Shown here piece after piece: positions 51,096 through 60,856 of a stretch of DNA of 64,000 nucleotides. Source of the stretch: Prolixibacteraceae bacterium (lineage in GTDB: Bacteria; Bacteroidota; Bacteroidia; Bacteroidales; Prolixibacteraceae); the NCBI GenBank assembly GCA_023229575.1, contig JALNYZ010000014.1:34090-98089 (forward strand). The letters are read 5' to 3'. Under the pieces are notes generated by a model, which was not told the DNA's origin, searched no databases, and saw only the letters and a list, made by a program, of their open reading frames with translations. Positions within the stretch are counted from its first letter, which is position 1. Each line of letters begins with the position of its first letter. Position numbers and translations under genes: made by a program.

Positions 51096-51244
51096 CTTGA
51101 AATGTTGAGTTTACCAACTAAAAGAATTAATGCGGAAATATCTTGTGTGTAAGAACGTCTTATTGAATAACCAAACTTACATCAGATATCTTGTATTACA
51201 AAGGAATTGGCAATATTTATTACAACAATATTTTCACTAAAAAT

Positions 51245-51275
51245 TTTGCCTGTCTAAAAATCATTTCTACATTTG
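51245..51275 (+). promoter_or_regulatory. Consensus promoter of tRNA-Ser
   Basis: TTTG at 51245-51248, a 19-bp spacer, then TACATTTG at 51268-51275: an exact match to the Bacteroidota housekeeping promoter TTTG-N19-TAnnTTTG. Start predicted near 51282. Confidence 0.85.
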
Positions 51276-51334
51276 CACCACTCAAATCAAAAAAGTAGGA
51301 GTAGATGATTCTCATCGGCGCTTCTCTATTCAAA

Positions 51335-51424
51335 GGAGGGATGGGTGAGTGGCTGATACCAGCAGTTTGCTAAACTGCCGTACGGGAAACTGTACCGGGG
51401 GTTCGAATCCCCCTTCCTCCGCCA
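51335..51424 (+). tRNA. tRNA-Ser (anticodon GCU), CCA encoded
   Basis: A class II tRNA. Acceptor stem GGAGGGA pairs with TTCCTCC (one G-T). The anticodon arm GCAGT-TTGCTAA-ACTGC gives anticodon GCU, which reads AGC/AGU. A long variable arm (about 51379-51396) and a T arm GGGGGTTCGAATCCCCC follow, then discriminator G and encoded CCA. An exact promoter lies about 55-60 bp upstream. The IS1182-like element begins a few bases downstream. Confidence 0.95.
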
Positions 51425-51602
51425 CCGATTAAAAGAAGCCGTCTCAAAACTAATTGAGGCGGTTTCTTTTTTTAGTTCGATTCTCCTTCATCATTAATTG
51501 TCGCTTCACTGATTTTGTATTAGAGGGTACTATATCTCTCAAAATCGCCAGATTTTGATTAGACGATCGGATTTAAGATGTAAAAGAAGCATAAATAGGG
51601 TC

Positions 51603-52406
51603 TTATTTTGCCCTTTTTGCCAGGTTATGTGCCAGTGCCAACAGACCAGTTTCAATTTCAGTCTTGTCGATTCCTTTGAGTAAAAATCGCCTGAAGCCTT
51701 TGTTGTATTTTATGTTGCCAAAAACTGGTTCGACATCTACTCCCCGTTTACTACGGTAATATATTCCTTTCTCGCTTTTAAGCAATTCAATGGCTTTTGA
51801 TTTGCACTTTGCTAAATGTTGGTTCACAGCCAATATTCTGTTGCCTTTCTGTTTATTACAGCCACCGCGAACGGGACATCCATCGCATCTGATTGCCTGA
51901 TAATCTTTGTATTGCGCCAAAAAACCGTTATCCGTTTCCCTAACATGTGTCCCGATGTACTTCATTTTCTGTCCCATTTGACAATAGTAACAGTCTTGTT
52001 CAGCGTTGTAGTATAAGTCAATAAGTATTTTGCTCTTATCCTTGTGCTGATCTTTGTCGAAGTAATTGTACTTGACGTAGGCATCAATACCTAACTTTTC
52101 CAGCAAAGTATAATTTTCTTCTGAGCCGTATCCTGCATCTGCTACCACAGCCTGAGGAAGCCCCTTGTAAAGCTGGTTGAACTGATCCATGTGTGATGGA
52201 AGAGTTTTGTAATCAGTGGGGTTCGGATGGTGGCTATAGTTTACGATGTATTGATTATTAGTGCTTATTTGAACATTGTAGCCGGGTTTGAGTTGCCCGT
52301 TTTTCATGTAGTCCTCCTTCATCCTCATAAAAGTGGCACCCGGATCAGTTTTACTAAAGGAGTTGCGTTCACCCAGTATTTTCTCATGTTCCTGATACCT
52401 CTTCAA
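51603..52406 (-). CDS. IS1182-family transposase, C-terminal frame
   Basis: 267 residues as called. It carries the DDE catalytic C-terminal part (VVADAGYGSEENYTLL with Asp, and EPVFGNIKYNKGFRRFLLKG with Glu) and the Cys-rich zinc-like segment CDGCPVRGGC. It continues the N-terminal frame (52436-53128) beyond an A9 run at 52440-52448; one more A, or a -1 slip, would join them. The residues just upstream of ATG 52406 are also coding (LNYARKNWPDNL). Confidence 0.85.
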   Translation of the reverse strand: MKRYQEHEKILGERNSFSKTDPGATFMRMKEDYMKNGQLKPGYNVQISTNNQYIVNYSHHPNPTDYKTLPSHMDQFNQLYKGLPQAVVADAGYGSEENYTLLEKLGIDAYVKYNYFDKDQHKDKSKILIDLYYNAEQDCYYCQMGQKMKYIGTHVRETDNGFLAQYKDYQAIRCDGCPVRGGCNKQKGNRILAVNQHLAKCKSKAIELLKSEKGIYYRSKRGVDVEPVFGNIKYNKGFRRFLLKGIDKTEIETGLLALAHNLAKRAK

Positions 52407-52435
52407 GTTGTCAGGCCAGTTTTTACGGGCATAAT

Positions 52436-53128
52436 TCAGTTTTTTTTTACCTCAGGATCGATATCCTTGCCTTTAAGTGCCTGATCTATTGAGTCTATGG
52501 TCTGTTTAACTTTTTCTTCCCCAATCTCGGTAAAATCGATAGCCTCTGTATCCTGAAGCTCTTCTTTAGCCACTGCCTGAGTGTACTCCCATAATGATTT
52601 GAGCTGCTGGGCCATTCTTATTTTACTGGTCTTAATGGCGTTGCCCCAAACAAAGGTGTAACGATTGGCCTTTGATTCTATTTTAGTACCATCAACATAA
52701 ATTTCATGAAGGCTTACATGTCCCGATTCAACCAAGAGTAACACAACCTGTGCGAAGATCTCTTTAAGCACCTCTTTCAACCTGTCACTCCTAAAACGGT
52801 TAAGGGTATTGTGATCCGGATAGCTCATGCCACTTAACCACATAAAATGGATATTCTCCTTTAAGGCACACTCCATTTTGCGGCTACTGAACACATTACA
52901 TAAGTAACTGTATACTAATACCTTCAATAACATTCGGGGATGATAGCTTGAGGTGCCACCCCCTTTATACTGACGAAGCAAGGTGTCAACGTCAATATTA
53001 TCAATTATCCGGTTGACCACTCGAACGGGATGGTTTGGTGTTATAAGCTCTTCCAGGGAAGGAGGAAGCAACATTATTTGATTGGGATTGTAATCCTTGA
53101 AAACTACCCTATTTCTTCTGTTTTTCAT
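52436..53128 (-). CDS. IS1182-family transposase, N-terminal frame
   Basis: 230 residues: the N-terminal DUF772-type domain (FKDYNPNQIMLLPPSLEELI, HPRMLLKVLVYSYLCNVFSS) and the first catalytic Asp in LHEIYVDGTKIESKANRYTF. It ends DPEVKKN and a stop at an A9 homopolymer; the C-terminal frame starts on the other side. Programmed or transcriptional slippage, sequencing error, or true mutation are all possible. Confidence 0.85.
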   Translation of the reverse strand: MKNRRNRVVFKDYNPNQIMLLPPSLEELITPNHPVRVVNRIIDNIDVDTLLRQYKGGGTSSYHPRMLLKVLVYSYLCNVFSSRKMECALKENIHFMWLSGMSYPDHNTLNRFRSDRLKEVLKEIFAQVVLLLVESGHVSLHEIYVDGTKIESKANRYTFVWGNAIKTSKIRMAQQLKSLWEYTQAVAKEELQDTEAIDFTEIGEEKVKQTIDSIDQALKGKDIDPEVKKN

Positions 53129-53247
53129 GCCTCAATATACTAATAATGAAGCATATAAACAAATATTTTACCTAAAAATTTAATGGAAATCCGTAAATTG
53201 TGTCAACAAAAAAAAAGGCTGCCTCAACCTTTTGAGACAGCCTCTTT

Positions 53248-53495
53248 TCTTATTAGTAAAACGATTCTGCACCGCAGGTGCAAGGGAGTTTTGCTAATAA
53301 GAAAAGCCCTGAGCGAAGCGAAGATGGCTTTTAATCGGTGAAGCTTCCCCCTACCGGGATCACCGTAGGTAATTCCCCACCGCAGGTGCAAGCGAGATGG
53401 TTCAAATAAAAAAGCCCCGAGCGAAGCGAAGGAGGCTTTGAACTCGGTGTATCTCCCCCCACTGGATCACGGTAGGTAATCCCATCCATGACCTG
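53248..53495. repeat. Structured tandem repeat between the IS and the sigma-factor gene
   Basis: Two imperfect direct units of about 110 bp (about 53271-53386 and 53387-53495) each contain CCGCAGGTGCAAG, an AAAAGCC...GGCTTT hairpin with the loop word GAGCGAAGCGAAG, and a (T)ACCG...CGGTAGGTAA(T) segment. The first unit starts inside an inverted repeat: TTCTTATTAGTAAAAC (53245-53260) faces GTTTTGCTAATAAGAA, 15 of 16 matching. No coding potential. Family not recognised. Confidence 0.6.
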
Positions 53496-53599
53496 CTTCT
53501 AAATGATGTAATTAAATATCATTCCACTGAACTAAAGGATGAGGTTAAAATAAAAAATGCACATATTTGTAATTCGGTAAGAAACAACAACTGATAAAA

Positions 53600-54208
53600 G
53601 TGTCTACCAGCGACGGTCAGGATGAAAATTGGAATCATTTTATCAATGATGGGGATCTTGGGGCTTTGTCCAAGATCTATTATCATTACTTTGACCTGTT
53701 GTATAGCTATGGGATGAAACATTCTGTTGAAAAGCAAGCTGTTGAAGATGCAATTCAAGATTTATTTATGAACCTGATCAAGCTCAGGAAAAATATTGGC
53801 AATGTAAAGAACTTGCCAGGTTATCTTGTTAGCGCATTCCGTCGGCAACTTTTTCTTGACCAAAACAATCATAAGAGAACGATCCTTTCAGAGAATATAC
53901 CTGAAGTACAATTTGAATATTTCAGGACCCAGGAAGAGGATATTCCGGAACACGAAATTCAAGAAAAATTATATCTTACTATAAAACAATGCATTGGCAA
54001 GCTCACAAACAAACAGCAAGAAATTATCTATTTACGGTTTGAAGGTGGGGTACCCTATGAAGAGATTGCTGAAATGCTTCAGATCTCGGTTGAATCGTGC
54101 TATAAATCAGTCCATCGTTCCATAAAATCTGTCAGATGCGAGGCAGAGAAAATATTAGGCAATGGCCACAATTTGATCCTGTGGTTTTTGTTGGGATCTC
54201 CCCGTTAA
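53600..54208 (+). CDS. ECF RNA polymerase sigma factor, Bacteroides expansion type
   Basis: 202 residues from a GTG start (MSTSDGQDENWNHFI). Sigma region 2 at about 25-95 (LYSYGMKHSVEKQAVEDAIQ, VKNLPGYLVSAFRRQLF) and region 4 at about 130-185 (LTNKQQEIIYLRFEGGVPYE, EIAEMLQISVESCYKSVHRS). These sigma factors are activated through a FecR-like membrane partner and a SusC with an STN domain. Both follow here in order, so this is the regulatory head of the Sus-type locus. Confidence 0.92.
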   Translation: MSTSDGQDENWNHFINDGDLGALSKIYYHYFDLLYSYGMKHSVEKQAVEDAIQDLFMNLIKLRKNIGNVKNLPGYLVSAFRRQLFLDQNNHKRTILSENIPEVQFEYFRTQEEDIPEHEIQEKLYLTIKQCIGKLTNKQQEIIYLRFEGGVPYEEIAEMLQISVESCYKSVHRSIKSVRCEAEKILGNGHNLILWFLLGSPR

Positions 54209-54316
54209 TTAGATTCTTCCATAACAGCCAATTTTTTTTTCAATTAACTAAAAAAAAATCGTTTTACCTGTCCAGATTTTTCGCTTTCCCTCTCAATAGG
54301 GTATAAAGCAATACAA

Positions 54317-55486
54317 ATGAAGGAGCAAGATCACTACGAAACCTATTCAACGGACGATTTCATTCTTGACGAAAATTTTCGCAAAATCGTTCGCACTTCC
54401 GAATCAAATAACCTTTTAAAAGAGTTAAAGGAAAACTTCCCCGAAAAGAGGCGTGAAATCAACATGGCAATTCAGGTCATCAGGGGAATGAGTTCGCCAA
54501 AGTTCAGGCAAACTGACCACAAGAAACTTGAGATCTGGAAACAGATCGTACAAAATCGCCGGAAACAAGTTCGCCTGACCATTTTCAGGTATGCGGCTTC
54601 AATTCTTTTATTGATAGGTACAGGAAGCGCTGCATTGTATTTTTCAACACGAAACCCTGCACCTGAAATAATGGTTTCAAATGTACGACCCTCAAAAAAT
54701 GCAGTATTGATCCTGTCTGATGGCAGGACGATCCCAATTACCACCAAAAAGTCGACAATTCAATACTCTGCAAATGGGAAGCAGATTATTGTTAATGATT
54801 CTTCTGATATTGTACAGACCAATTTGAATATTGGTTTTAATCAGATGATTGTACCTTACGGAAAACGATCTTTTGTTGTTCTTTCTGAAGGGACCAAGGT
54901 TTGGTTAAATTCCGGTTCCAAACTTGTATTTCCCCCTGTTTTTGCGGGAAGTACTCGCGAGGTTGTTTTGGAAGGTGAGGCTTTGTTTGACGTAGCCAAA
55001 GACGCTAAAAAACCATTCTATGTAAAGACTGACGCATTTAAGATAAAGGTTTATGGAACCAAATTTAATGTGCAGGCCTATCAACAGGATCAAAATTACA
55101 ATATTGTGCTGATAGAAGGTAAAGTCCGCCTGAATTCCAATAACAGTGTACAATCGAAGGAGATTTTCCTGACTCCCAATCAAAAAGCTACCCTATCAAA
55201 AGGTCAGGAGGATTTTGGGATTACAAATATTGAAAATACGGAGGTATATACTGCCTGGGTTGATGGATATCTGACCTTTACGAATGAGAATTTACCCGTT
55301 TTGCTAAAACGCGTATCCCGTTATTACAATGTTGATATTGAAACTCAATTATCTGAAAACATTGCAACAATTTATGGTAAGCTCGACCTTAAAGATGAAC
55401 TTGAACGTGTTTTGGATGGCATTGCATTCATTTCGAAAACAAAATATGAAAAAAGAGGTGCTAAGTACGTATTTATAAACAACTAA
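54317..55486 (+). CDS. FecR-type anti-sigma factor
   Basis: 389 residues. Cytoplasmic N-terminus (1-90), a single transmembrane helix at about 91-112 (FRYAASILLLIGTGSAALYF), a periplasmic FecR domain at about 175-280 (VPYGKRSFVVLSEGTKVWLN, GEALFDVAKDAKKPFYVKTD, FNVQAYQQD) and a C-terminal DUF4974 domain (about 315-385). It holds the upstream sigma factor inactive until the SusC partner is occupied. Gap to the sigma gene 108 bp. Confidence 0.93.
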   Translation: MKEQDHYETYSTDDFILDENFRKIVRTSESNNLLKELKENFPEKRREINMAIQVIRGMSSPKFRQTDHKKLEIWKQIVQNRRKQVRLTIFRYAASILLLIGTGSAALYFSTRNPAPEIMVSNVRPSKNAVLILSDGRTIPITTKKSTIQYSANGKQIIVNDSSDIVQTNLNIGFNQMIVPYGKRSFVVLSEGTKVWLNSGSKLVFPPVFAGSTREVVLEGEALFDVAKDAKKPFYVKTDAFKIKVYGTKFNVQAYQQDQNYNIVLIEGKVRLNSNNSVQSKEIFLTPNQKATLSKGQEDFGITNIENTEVYTAWVDGYLTFTNENLPVLLKRVSRYYNVDIETQLSENIATIYGKLDLKDELERVLDGIAFISKTKYEKRGAKYVFINN

Positions 55487-55611
55487 ACAAATTGAATGGA
55501 AAAATCATGAAGACCATGAATACAAAAACCGGAAGATGCTGGTAACATCGCCCGGTTAGTGTTAATTAAGCCGTTAAGGCAAAATTATTTATTAAAAAAC
55601 ATTTCAAACTT

Positions 55612-58600
55612 ATGGAAAAAAACCGAATTGTCCACACTTCCTTAACAAGGAGGGTGGCGGATGTTATTTCGTTGAAGATGAAGCTACTAACCATTTTTAT
55701 TTTTGCGGGATCCATGGCATTATCGGCCAGCAGCTATTCCCAGAAGACAAGAATTGATCTTCAACTCGAGAATTCCACGTTGACCGAGATTTTAAACTCT
55801 ATTGAAAAGAAAAGTGAGTTTATTTTCATTTACAATGCAAACGTTGTCAATGCCGATTTAAAAAGAAGCATTTCAGTTAGGGTGGAACAGATCGATAAGA
55901 TTTTGGAGCTTTTGTTCCAGGGTACCGATATTACCTACCGGATTGATGACAGGCAAGTCTTTTTGTCCAAAAAGAACGATTTGAAAAATCCCGAGCAGGT
56001 TAATGAAAGTATTCTTAGCGACCAGGTCAGGAACAGGAAAATTTCGGGTACCGTAAAAGACAGTAAAGGGCTGCCAATGCCCGGAACAACTGTTATGGTG
56101 AAAGAGACTACCATTGGTACCATTACCGATGCTGACGGCTATTTCACGCTAAATATTCCCAGCGATGCCAAAATTCTTGCGGTTTCGTTTGTCGGTATGA
56201 TATCGCAGGAATTGACTATCGGATCACAGACAACCTTTAATATCGTCATGGCAGAGATTCCTGTTGATGTTGGCGAAGTTGTTGTAGTGGGTTACGGAAC
56301 CCAGAAAAAACTGACAGTTACCGGAGCTGTTAGCGCTTTGAAAGGCAGCGAATTGCTTAAATCACCGGTTGCCAACCTGACATCGGCATTGGTTGGGAGG
56401 GTGAGCGGAGTTATAGGGGTCCAACAAAACGGACAGCCCGGGAAGGATGAAACAACACTCCGGATCCGGGGCATTGGCACTTTAACAAGCTCAGTGGCTA
56501 CCCCTCTTGTTTTGGTCGATGGAATAGAACGTTCTTTCAGCCAGATCGATCCCAACGAAATTGAATCATTTTCCGTATTGAAGGATGCTTCCTCAACTGC
56601 TGTTTATGGGATACGCGGCGCCAATGGGGTCATCATTGTAACCACAAAAAAAGGCACGGAAGGCAAGGCTGTTGTCAGCTACACCGGAAATACCTCTTTG
56701 CAGTCTCCTACACGTCTTCCAAAATATTTGGATGCCTATAACTTTTCATTGATCTACAATGAAGCATTGAGAAACGACAACCCGCTTACAACCCAGACCT
56801 TTACAGATGCAGAGTTACAAAAATTCAAAGACCAAAGTGATCCTTTGTTTTATCCCAACACCAATTGGCTAAAACTGTTAATTAAAGAATATGCCCCCCA
56901 AACCCAGCACAACTTAAATATCAGGGGGGGGACAAAAAATGTAAAATATTTTGTTTCGCTGGGTTATTTGAATCAGACCGGACTTATAAAAGAGTTTCAG
57001 CAAAGCAGTGGTATCAGCAACAACAACAATTTTTCACGGTACAACTTCAGGTCCAATGTCGATATCAATGTGACCCCCACAACCACGGTTAACTTTCAGT
57101 TGGGTGGATATTCTTCAGTGAGGCATTCATCGCAAATTACCGAAACGGATGCCGGGGCAAATACGACACTTATGTCGCAAATACTTGTTTCAGCGCCCAA
57201 CGCGACAATTGGCATGTACGATGGAAAAATAATCACCCTTGACCGTTCGGGCAACAAAAATGCCATTGCTAATCTTGCAGCAGGATTTGTGGATTATACA
57301 GACAATAGCCTGAACATCAATCTGGGTATCAATCAAAAACTGGATATGATTACCAAGGGGTTATCTTTAAGGGGAAAAATCGCCTTTGATAATTTTTATG
57401 ACCTGCGACGGGTTTTTAACAGGTCAACTCCAACATATACACCGCTCAAAGTATACCCAAATGGCGTTGAGACCGTAGTGTTTCGTCAGAATGGGGAATT
57501 AGGGGATTTTGTGAGCGGACCATCCACAGGATTTGCCCGTTCGCGCCAGCTTTATATGGATTGGGCGCTCGAGTACAACAATTCTTTCGGTCGTCACAAT
57601 GTAGGGGCGCTGGTACTTTACAACCAGAAGAAAAGATGGTATCATTCATATGCTTATCCCGGAATTCCCCTCGGTTATCAGGATTGGGTTGGCCGTGTCA
57701 CCTATAATTATGCTTTACGCTATTTGCTGGAATTCAATTTGGGCAGGAACGGTTCAGAAAATTTTCCTGTCAATAGCCGTTTTGGCTGGTTCCCTGCCAT
57801 CTCTGCAGGATGGGTTGTCACCAGTGAGCCTGCGGTAGAAAAGTTGATTGGCAAAAATAAACTCTCCTATCTCAAGTTACGGGCCTCTTACGGACAAGTC
57901 GGCAATGATATCATGGGAAGCACCCGTTTCATGTACTATCCCAGCGAGTATCTGCAAGGAGGAAGCGGTATATTTGGGGAAGACCCTGTAAAGTATAGCT
58001 CTTATACGGAAGGCAAATTGGGAAATCCGGATGTTACATGGGAAAGATCAAAGAAACTGGATATTGCAGTCGAAACACGGTTTTTTAAAGACCGTCTTAG
58101 TCTCCTCTTTGATTATTTTTCAGAAGACCGCAACAATATCCTTACCACCAGGAAAACAGTCCCATCTTATGTGGCCGTTACGCTGTCTGATGCATACAAC
58201 ATCGGTCATGTAAAAAATAAGGGGTATGAAATTGAAGCAGGTTGGGAGAGTAATATAAAAGATTTCAATTACAACTTTCATGCGAATTACTCTTTTGCAA
58301 GGAATAAAATCCTTTATATGGACGAGGCATTGAATGATCAGTATCCAAACCTGAACCGGACCGGGCATAGGGTAGGAGAAACTTTTGGGTATATCTTTGA
58401 GGGGTTCTACAATACCCCTGATGAGGTTACAGCAGCCCCTTCCTATTTTGGTGGAAGACCTACTTTGGGTGACAACAAATACAAAGATATTACCGGTGAT
58501 GGCGTGATCAATGAATATGACCAACAAGCACTTAAAAATCCCGCATTTCCGGAGATTACCTATGGCATTTCAGCGGCTTGTTCTTTCAAAGGAGTTGATC

Positions 58601-59034
58601 TTAGTATTTTATTCCAGGGCAATGCCAATGTATCGGTACCTGTGCAGGACTACTTTTACAGGCCTTTTTATATGTTAGGCACCGCCCTTGAAATGGTGCA
58701 AAACCGTTGGCGATTAGATTCTCCCGACAACAATGCCCATGCAACCTTTCCAAAACCAAGTGTAACTTATGCCAGAAGCCAGAATTTTTATAATTCAACA
58801 ATAAATATCTACGATGGCTCCTATTTTCGGTTTAAAAACCTTGAGTTAGGATATACCTTTAACAAACAGCAACTTAAAAGATTAAGGCTTGAAAGCATAC
58901 GCCTCTCCCTTTCCGGGCAAAACCTTTACACTTGGGATAAATTAAAAATCTTAGATCCGGAAAGTATTGCCAATGCCAATAATCAATATCCTCAATGCAA
59001 GGTCTATAATGTTGGGATTAAAGTACAGTTTTAA
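55612..59034 (+). CDS. SusC/RagA-type TonB-dependent receptor with STN domain
   Basis: 1140 residues, an outer-membrane transporter working with the SusD partner and TonB. Order: signal peptide (about 22-44, LLTIFIFAGSMALSASSYS), STN domain (about 48-118) that signals to FecR, CarboxypepD_reg-like domain (about 142-215, ISGTVKDSKGLPMPGTTVMV), plug (about 220-345, GEVVVVGYGTQKKLTVTGAV, LRIRGIGTL, LKDASSTAVYGIRGANGVII) and beta barrel to the C-terminal VKVQF-like IKVQF. It follows FecR by 125 bp. Glycan specificity cannot be inferred. Confidence 0.95.
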   Translation: MEKNRIVHTSLTRRVADVISLKMKLLTIFIFAGSMALSASSYSQKTRIDLQLENSTLTEILNSIEKKSEFIFIYNANVVNADLKRSISVRVEQIDKILELLFQGTDITYRIDDRQVFLSKKNDLKNPEQVNESILSDQVRNRKISGTVKDSKGLPMPGTTVMVKETTIGTITDADGYFTLNIPSDAKILAVSFVGMISQELTIGSQTTFNIVMAEIPVDVGEVVVVGYGTQKKLTVTGAVSALKGSELLKSPVANLTSALVGRVSGVIGVQQNGQPGKDETTLRIRGIGTLTSSVATPLVLVDGIERSFSQIDPNEIESFSVLKDASSTAVYGIRGANGVIIVTTKKGTEGKAVVSYTGNTSLQSPTRLPKYLDAYNFSLIYNEALRNDNPLTTQTFTDAELQKFKDQSDPLFYPNTNWLKLLIKEYAPQTQHNLNIRGGTKNVKYFVSLGYLNQTGLIKEFQQSSGISNNNNFSRYNFRSNVDINVTPTTTVNFQLGGYSSVRHSSQITETDAGANTTLMSQILVSAPNATIGMYDGKIITLDRSGNKNAIANLAAGFVDYTDNSLNINLGINQKLDMITKGLSLRGKIAFDNFYDLRRVFNRSTPTYTPLKVYPNGVETVVFRQNGELGDFVSGPSTGFARSRQLYMDWALEYNNSFGRHNVGALVLYNQKKRWYHSYAYPGIPLGYQDWVGRVTYNYALRYLLEFNLGRNGSENFPVNSRFGWFPAISAGWVVTSEPAVEKLIGKNKLSYLKLRASYGQVGNDIMGSTRFMYYPSEYLQGGSGIFGEDPVKYSSYTEGKLGNPDVTWERSKKLDIAVETRFFKDRLSLLFDYFSEDRNNILTTRKTVPSYVAVTLSDAYNIGHVKNKGYEIEAGWESNIKDFNYNFHANYSFARNKILYMDEALNDQYPNLNRTGHRVGETFGYIFEGFYNTPDEVTAAPSYFGGRPTLGDNKYKDITGDGVINEYDQQALKNPAFPEITYGISAACSFKGVDLSILFQGNANVSVPVQDYFYRPFYMLGTALEMVQNRWRLDSPDNNAHATFPKPSVTYARSQNFYNSTINIYDGSYFRFKNLELGYTFNKQQLKRLRLESIRLSLSGQNLYTWDKLKILDPESIANANNQYPQCKVYNVGIKVQF

Positions 59035-59058
59035 TAACGGGTTAAAATTATTAAAGAG

Positions 59059-60825
59059 ATGAAAACAAAAAATTACATATTGGGCATTGTTATTGCGGTA
59101 ATATTGCTCTCTCCGATTTCGTGTAAAAATTTCCTTGAGATGCCCGCTCAGACCGGGTTCAACAAGGATTTGGTATTTTCAAATTACAGGGATACAGAGA
59201 TATACCTTTATTCTCTATACCAATCTGTTCCAAAAATCATGTATGGATGGGCAAATAACATTATGCTTTTTGGTCCATCGCGTGTATCCCTGACAGATGA
59301 AGCTATTTCCGGATCATATTCCGGATTCACAACAAACAGTTTGTATGCAGGGGCTGTTACTTCATCCTGGTTTACAACAAAAAATGGGGAAGATGTTTAT
59401 AATACGCATTGGAAATCAATCCGGAATAACTTTATCATGATTGAAAATATTGATAAGGTGCCTGATGCAAGCGCAGAAGTCAAAGGTCGTATCAAAGGGG
59501 AGTGTCAGATACTGATAGCGGTGGAATATTTCGAAATGTGGAAACGTTACGGAGGGGTACCTATTATCAAAGGATCCATGACCCCTGCTGATTATGAGAT
59601 CATCAAACGTCAGCCATTGGATGCGGTTTATAAATACATCATTGAACTTTGTGATGCGGTAATTGCCAATCCAAATATTCCGGTCAAAGTAACCAATCCG
59701 TTGGAATTCGGACGCGCAACCAAGGCATTGGCTTATGGACTGAAGGCCAGGACCATGTTGTATGCTGCCAGCCCATTGTTCAATGCTGCAACTCCCTATA
59801 TAGATTTCGGACAGAACAACAATCTGATCTGCTTTACCAATTACGATAAAAACAGGTGGAAACTTGCCATGGATGCTGCCCTTCAGGCTATTCAGTTTTG
59901 CGAAAGTAACGGCTATTCAATTGTAACCAGCTATGGTATCAATAAAAATTATGCCATCGCTTGCCAAAAACGGCCCAAAGATGGAAATACAGAAATTATC
60001 TGGGGCACGATGTATAATTCTTCCCTTGAAGGGGCCAACGGTGGTCCGGAATACATGTGGGGCATGAGAGGTCGCCAGGGTGGCGCAGGCGCCAACACAC
60101 CTACCCAAAATGCGGTAGAGATGTACCACAATGCTGACGGCAGTTCGGTCAACTGGGATGTGAAAATTACGACCCCACCCAATCAACCTGAGTTTCCTTA
60201 TAAAAACCTCGAACCACGTTTCCAGCAGTCGATTGGTTACAACGGATGTCTTTGGTACACCAATCCAAACTTCTATCCTCAATTTTATAATGGAGGCGAG
60301 GCAGGTGTTGCCAACGGCCTGGAAGGAATGAAAGCCACGCCTGTTGTCGGTAATTACTCAATGAGAAAATATTTTATGGACTATGAAAAATCCAAATCGG
60401 GCATGTGGCCAATGAACCCGATCATGCGTCTGGCAGAAATGTACTTTATCTATGCCGAGGCATCGAATGAATTTCAGGGACCTACCGCACAGGCCTTTGA
60501 TCTGCTTGATGTGATCAGAACCCGTTCGGGTATGCCAAAGGTTGATCGTTCCTTGAACCAGGCAGCCTTGAGGGCCTTCATCGTCAATGAACTTTTTGTT
60601 GAATTTTATGCTGAAGATCACCGGTATTACGATATGAGACGTTGGAAAATACCAGGAGTAAAGACAATTTATAATGTTAATGTGCTAAAATACCTGAATA
60701 ATACTTACACCTACGAGAAATATGTGTCACAAACACGGGTATGGAACGACTTCTGGTTCATGCACCCATTCCCGCTTGCCGAAATCACAAAGAATTACGG
60801 ACTAATTCAAAACCCGGGGTGGTAA
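59059..60825 (+). CDS. SusD/RagB-type glycan-binding lipoprotein
   Basis: 588 residues; lipobox LSPISC near residue 22. SusD fold marks: KNFLEMPAQTGFNKDLVFSN at the N-terminus, TPR-like middle (AKALAYGLKARTMLYAASPL) and RLAEMYFIYAEASNEFQGP near residue 456, C-terminal WNDFWFMHPFPLAEITKN. It forms the lid on the SusC barrel. Located 24 bp after SusC, same unit. Confidence 0.94.
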   Translation: MKTKNYILGIVIAVILLSPISCKNFLEMPAQTGFNKDLVFSNYRDTEIYLYSLYQSVPKIMYGWANNIMLFGPSRVSLTDEAISGSYSGFTTNSLYAGAVTSSWFTTKNGEDVYNTHWKSIRNNFIMIENIDKVPDASAEVKGRIKGECQILIAVEYFEMWKRYGGVPIIKGSMTPADYEIIKRQPLDAVYKYIIELCDAVIANPNIPVKVTNPLEFGRATKALAYGLKARTMLYAASPLFNAATPYIDFGQNNNLICFTNYDKNRWKLAMDAALQAIQFCESNGYSIVTSYGINKNYAIACQKRPKDGNTEIIWGTMYNSSLEGANGGPEYMWGMRGRQGGAGANTPTQNAVEMYHNADGSSVNWDVKITTPPNQPEFPYKNLEPRFQQSIGYNGCLWYTNPNFYPQFYNGGEAGVANGLEGMKATPVVGNYSMRKYFMDYEKSKSGMWPMNPIMRLAEMYFIYAEASNEFQGPTAQAFDLLDVIRTRSGMPKVDRSLNQAALRAFIVNELFVEFYAEDHRYYDMRRWKIPGVKTIYNVNVLKYLNNTYTYEKYVSQTRVWNDFWFMHPFPLAEITKNYGLIQNPGW

Positions 60826-60856
60826 ATTGTTTTTTAAATCACTAAATAAGCAAGTT

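Larger units (their letters stand above)
51431..53247. mobile_element. IS1182-like insertion sequence
   Basis: About 1.8 kb. The left end (51435-51473) and right end (53206-53244, reversed) share GCCGTCTCAAAA/GCTGTCTCAAAA, then TTGAGGC(G/A)G and a T-run. Each end also folds into its own hairpin, which would stop read-through transcription. It carries a two-frame transposase on the minus strand. Target duplication could not be fixed. Insertion a few bases past tRNA-Ser leaves the tRNA intact. Confidence 0.85.

Noticed and set aside
51335..53247. tRNA-integrated genomic island at tRNA-Ser
   Set aside because: No integrase and no repeated tRNA 3' end were found; the neighbouring element is a simple IS with its own inverted ends.
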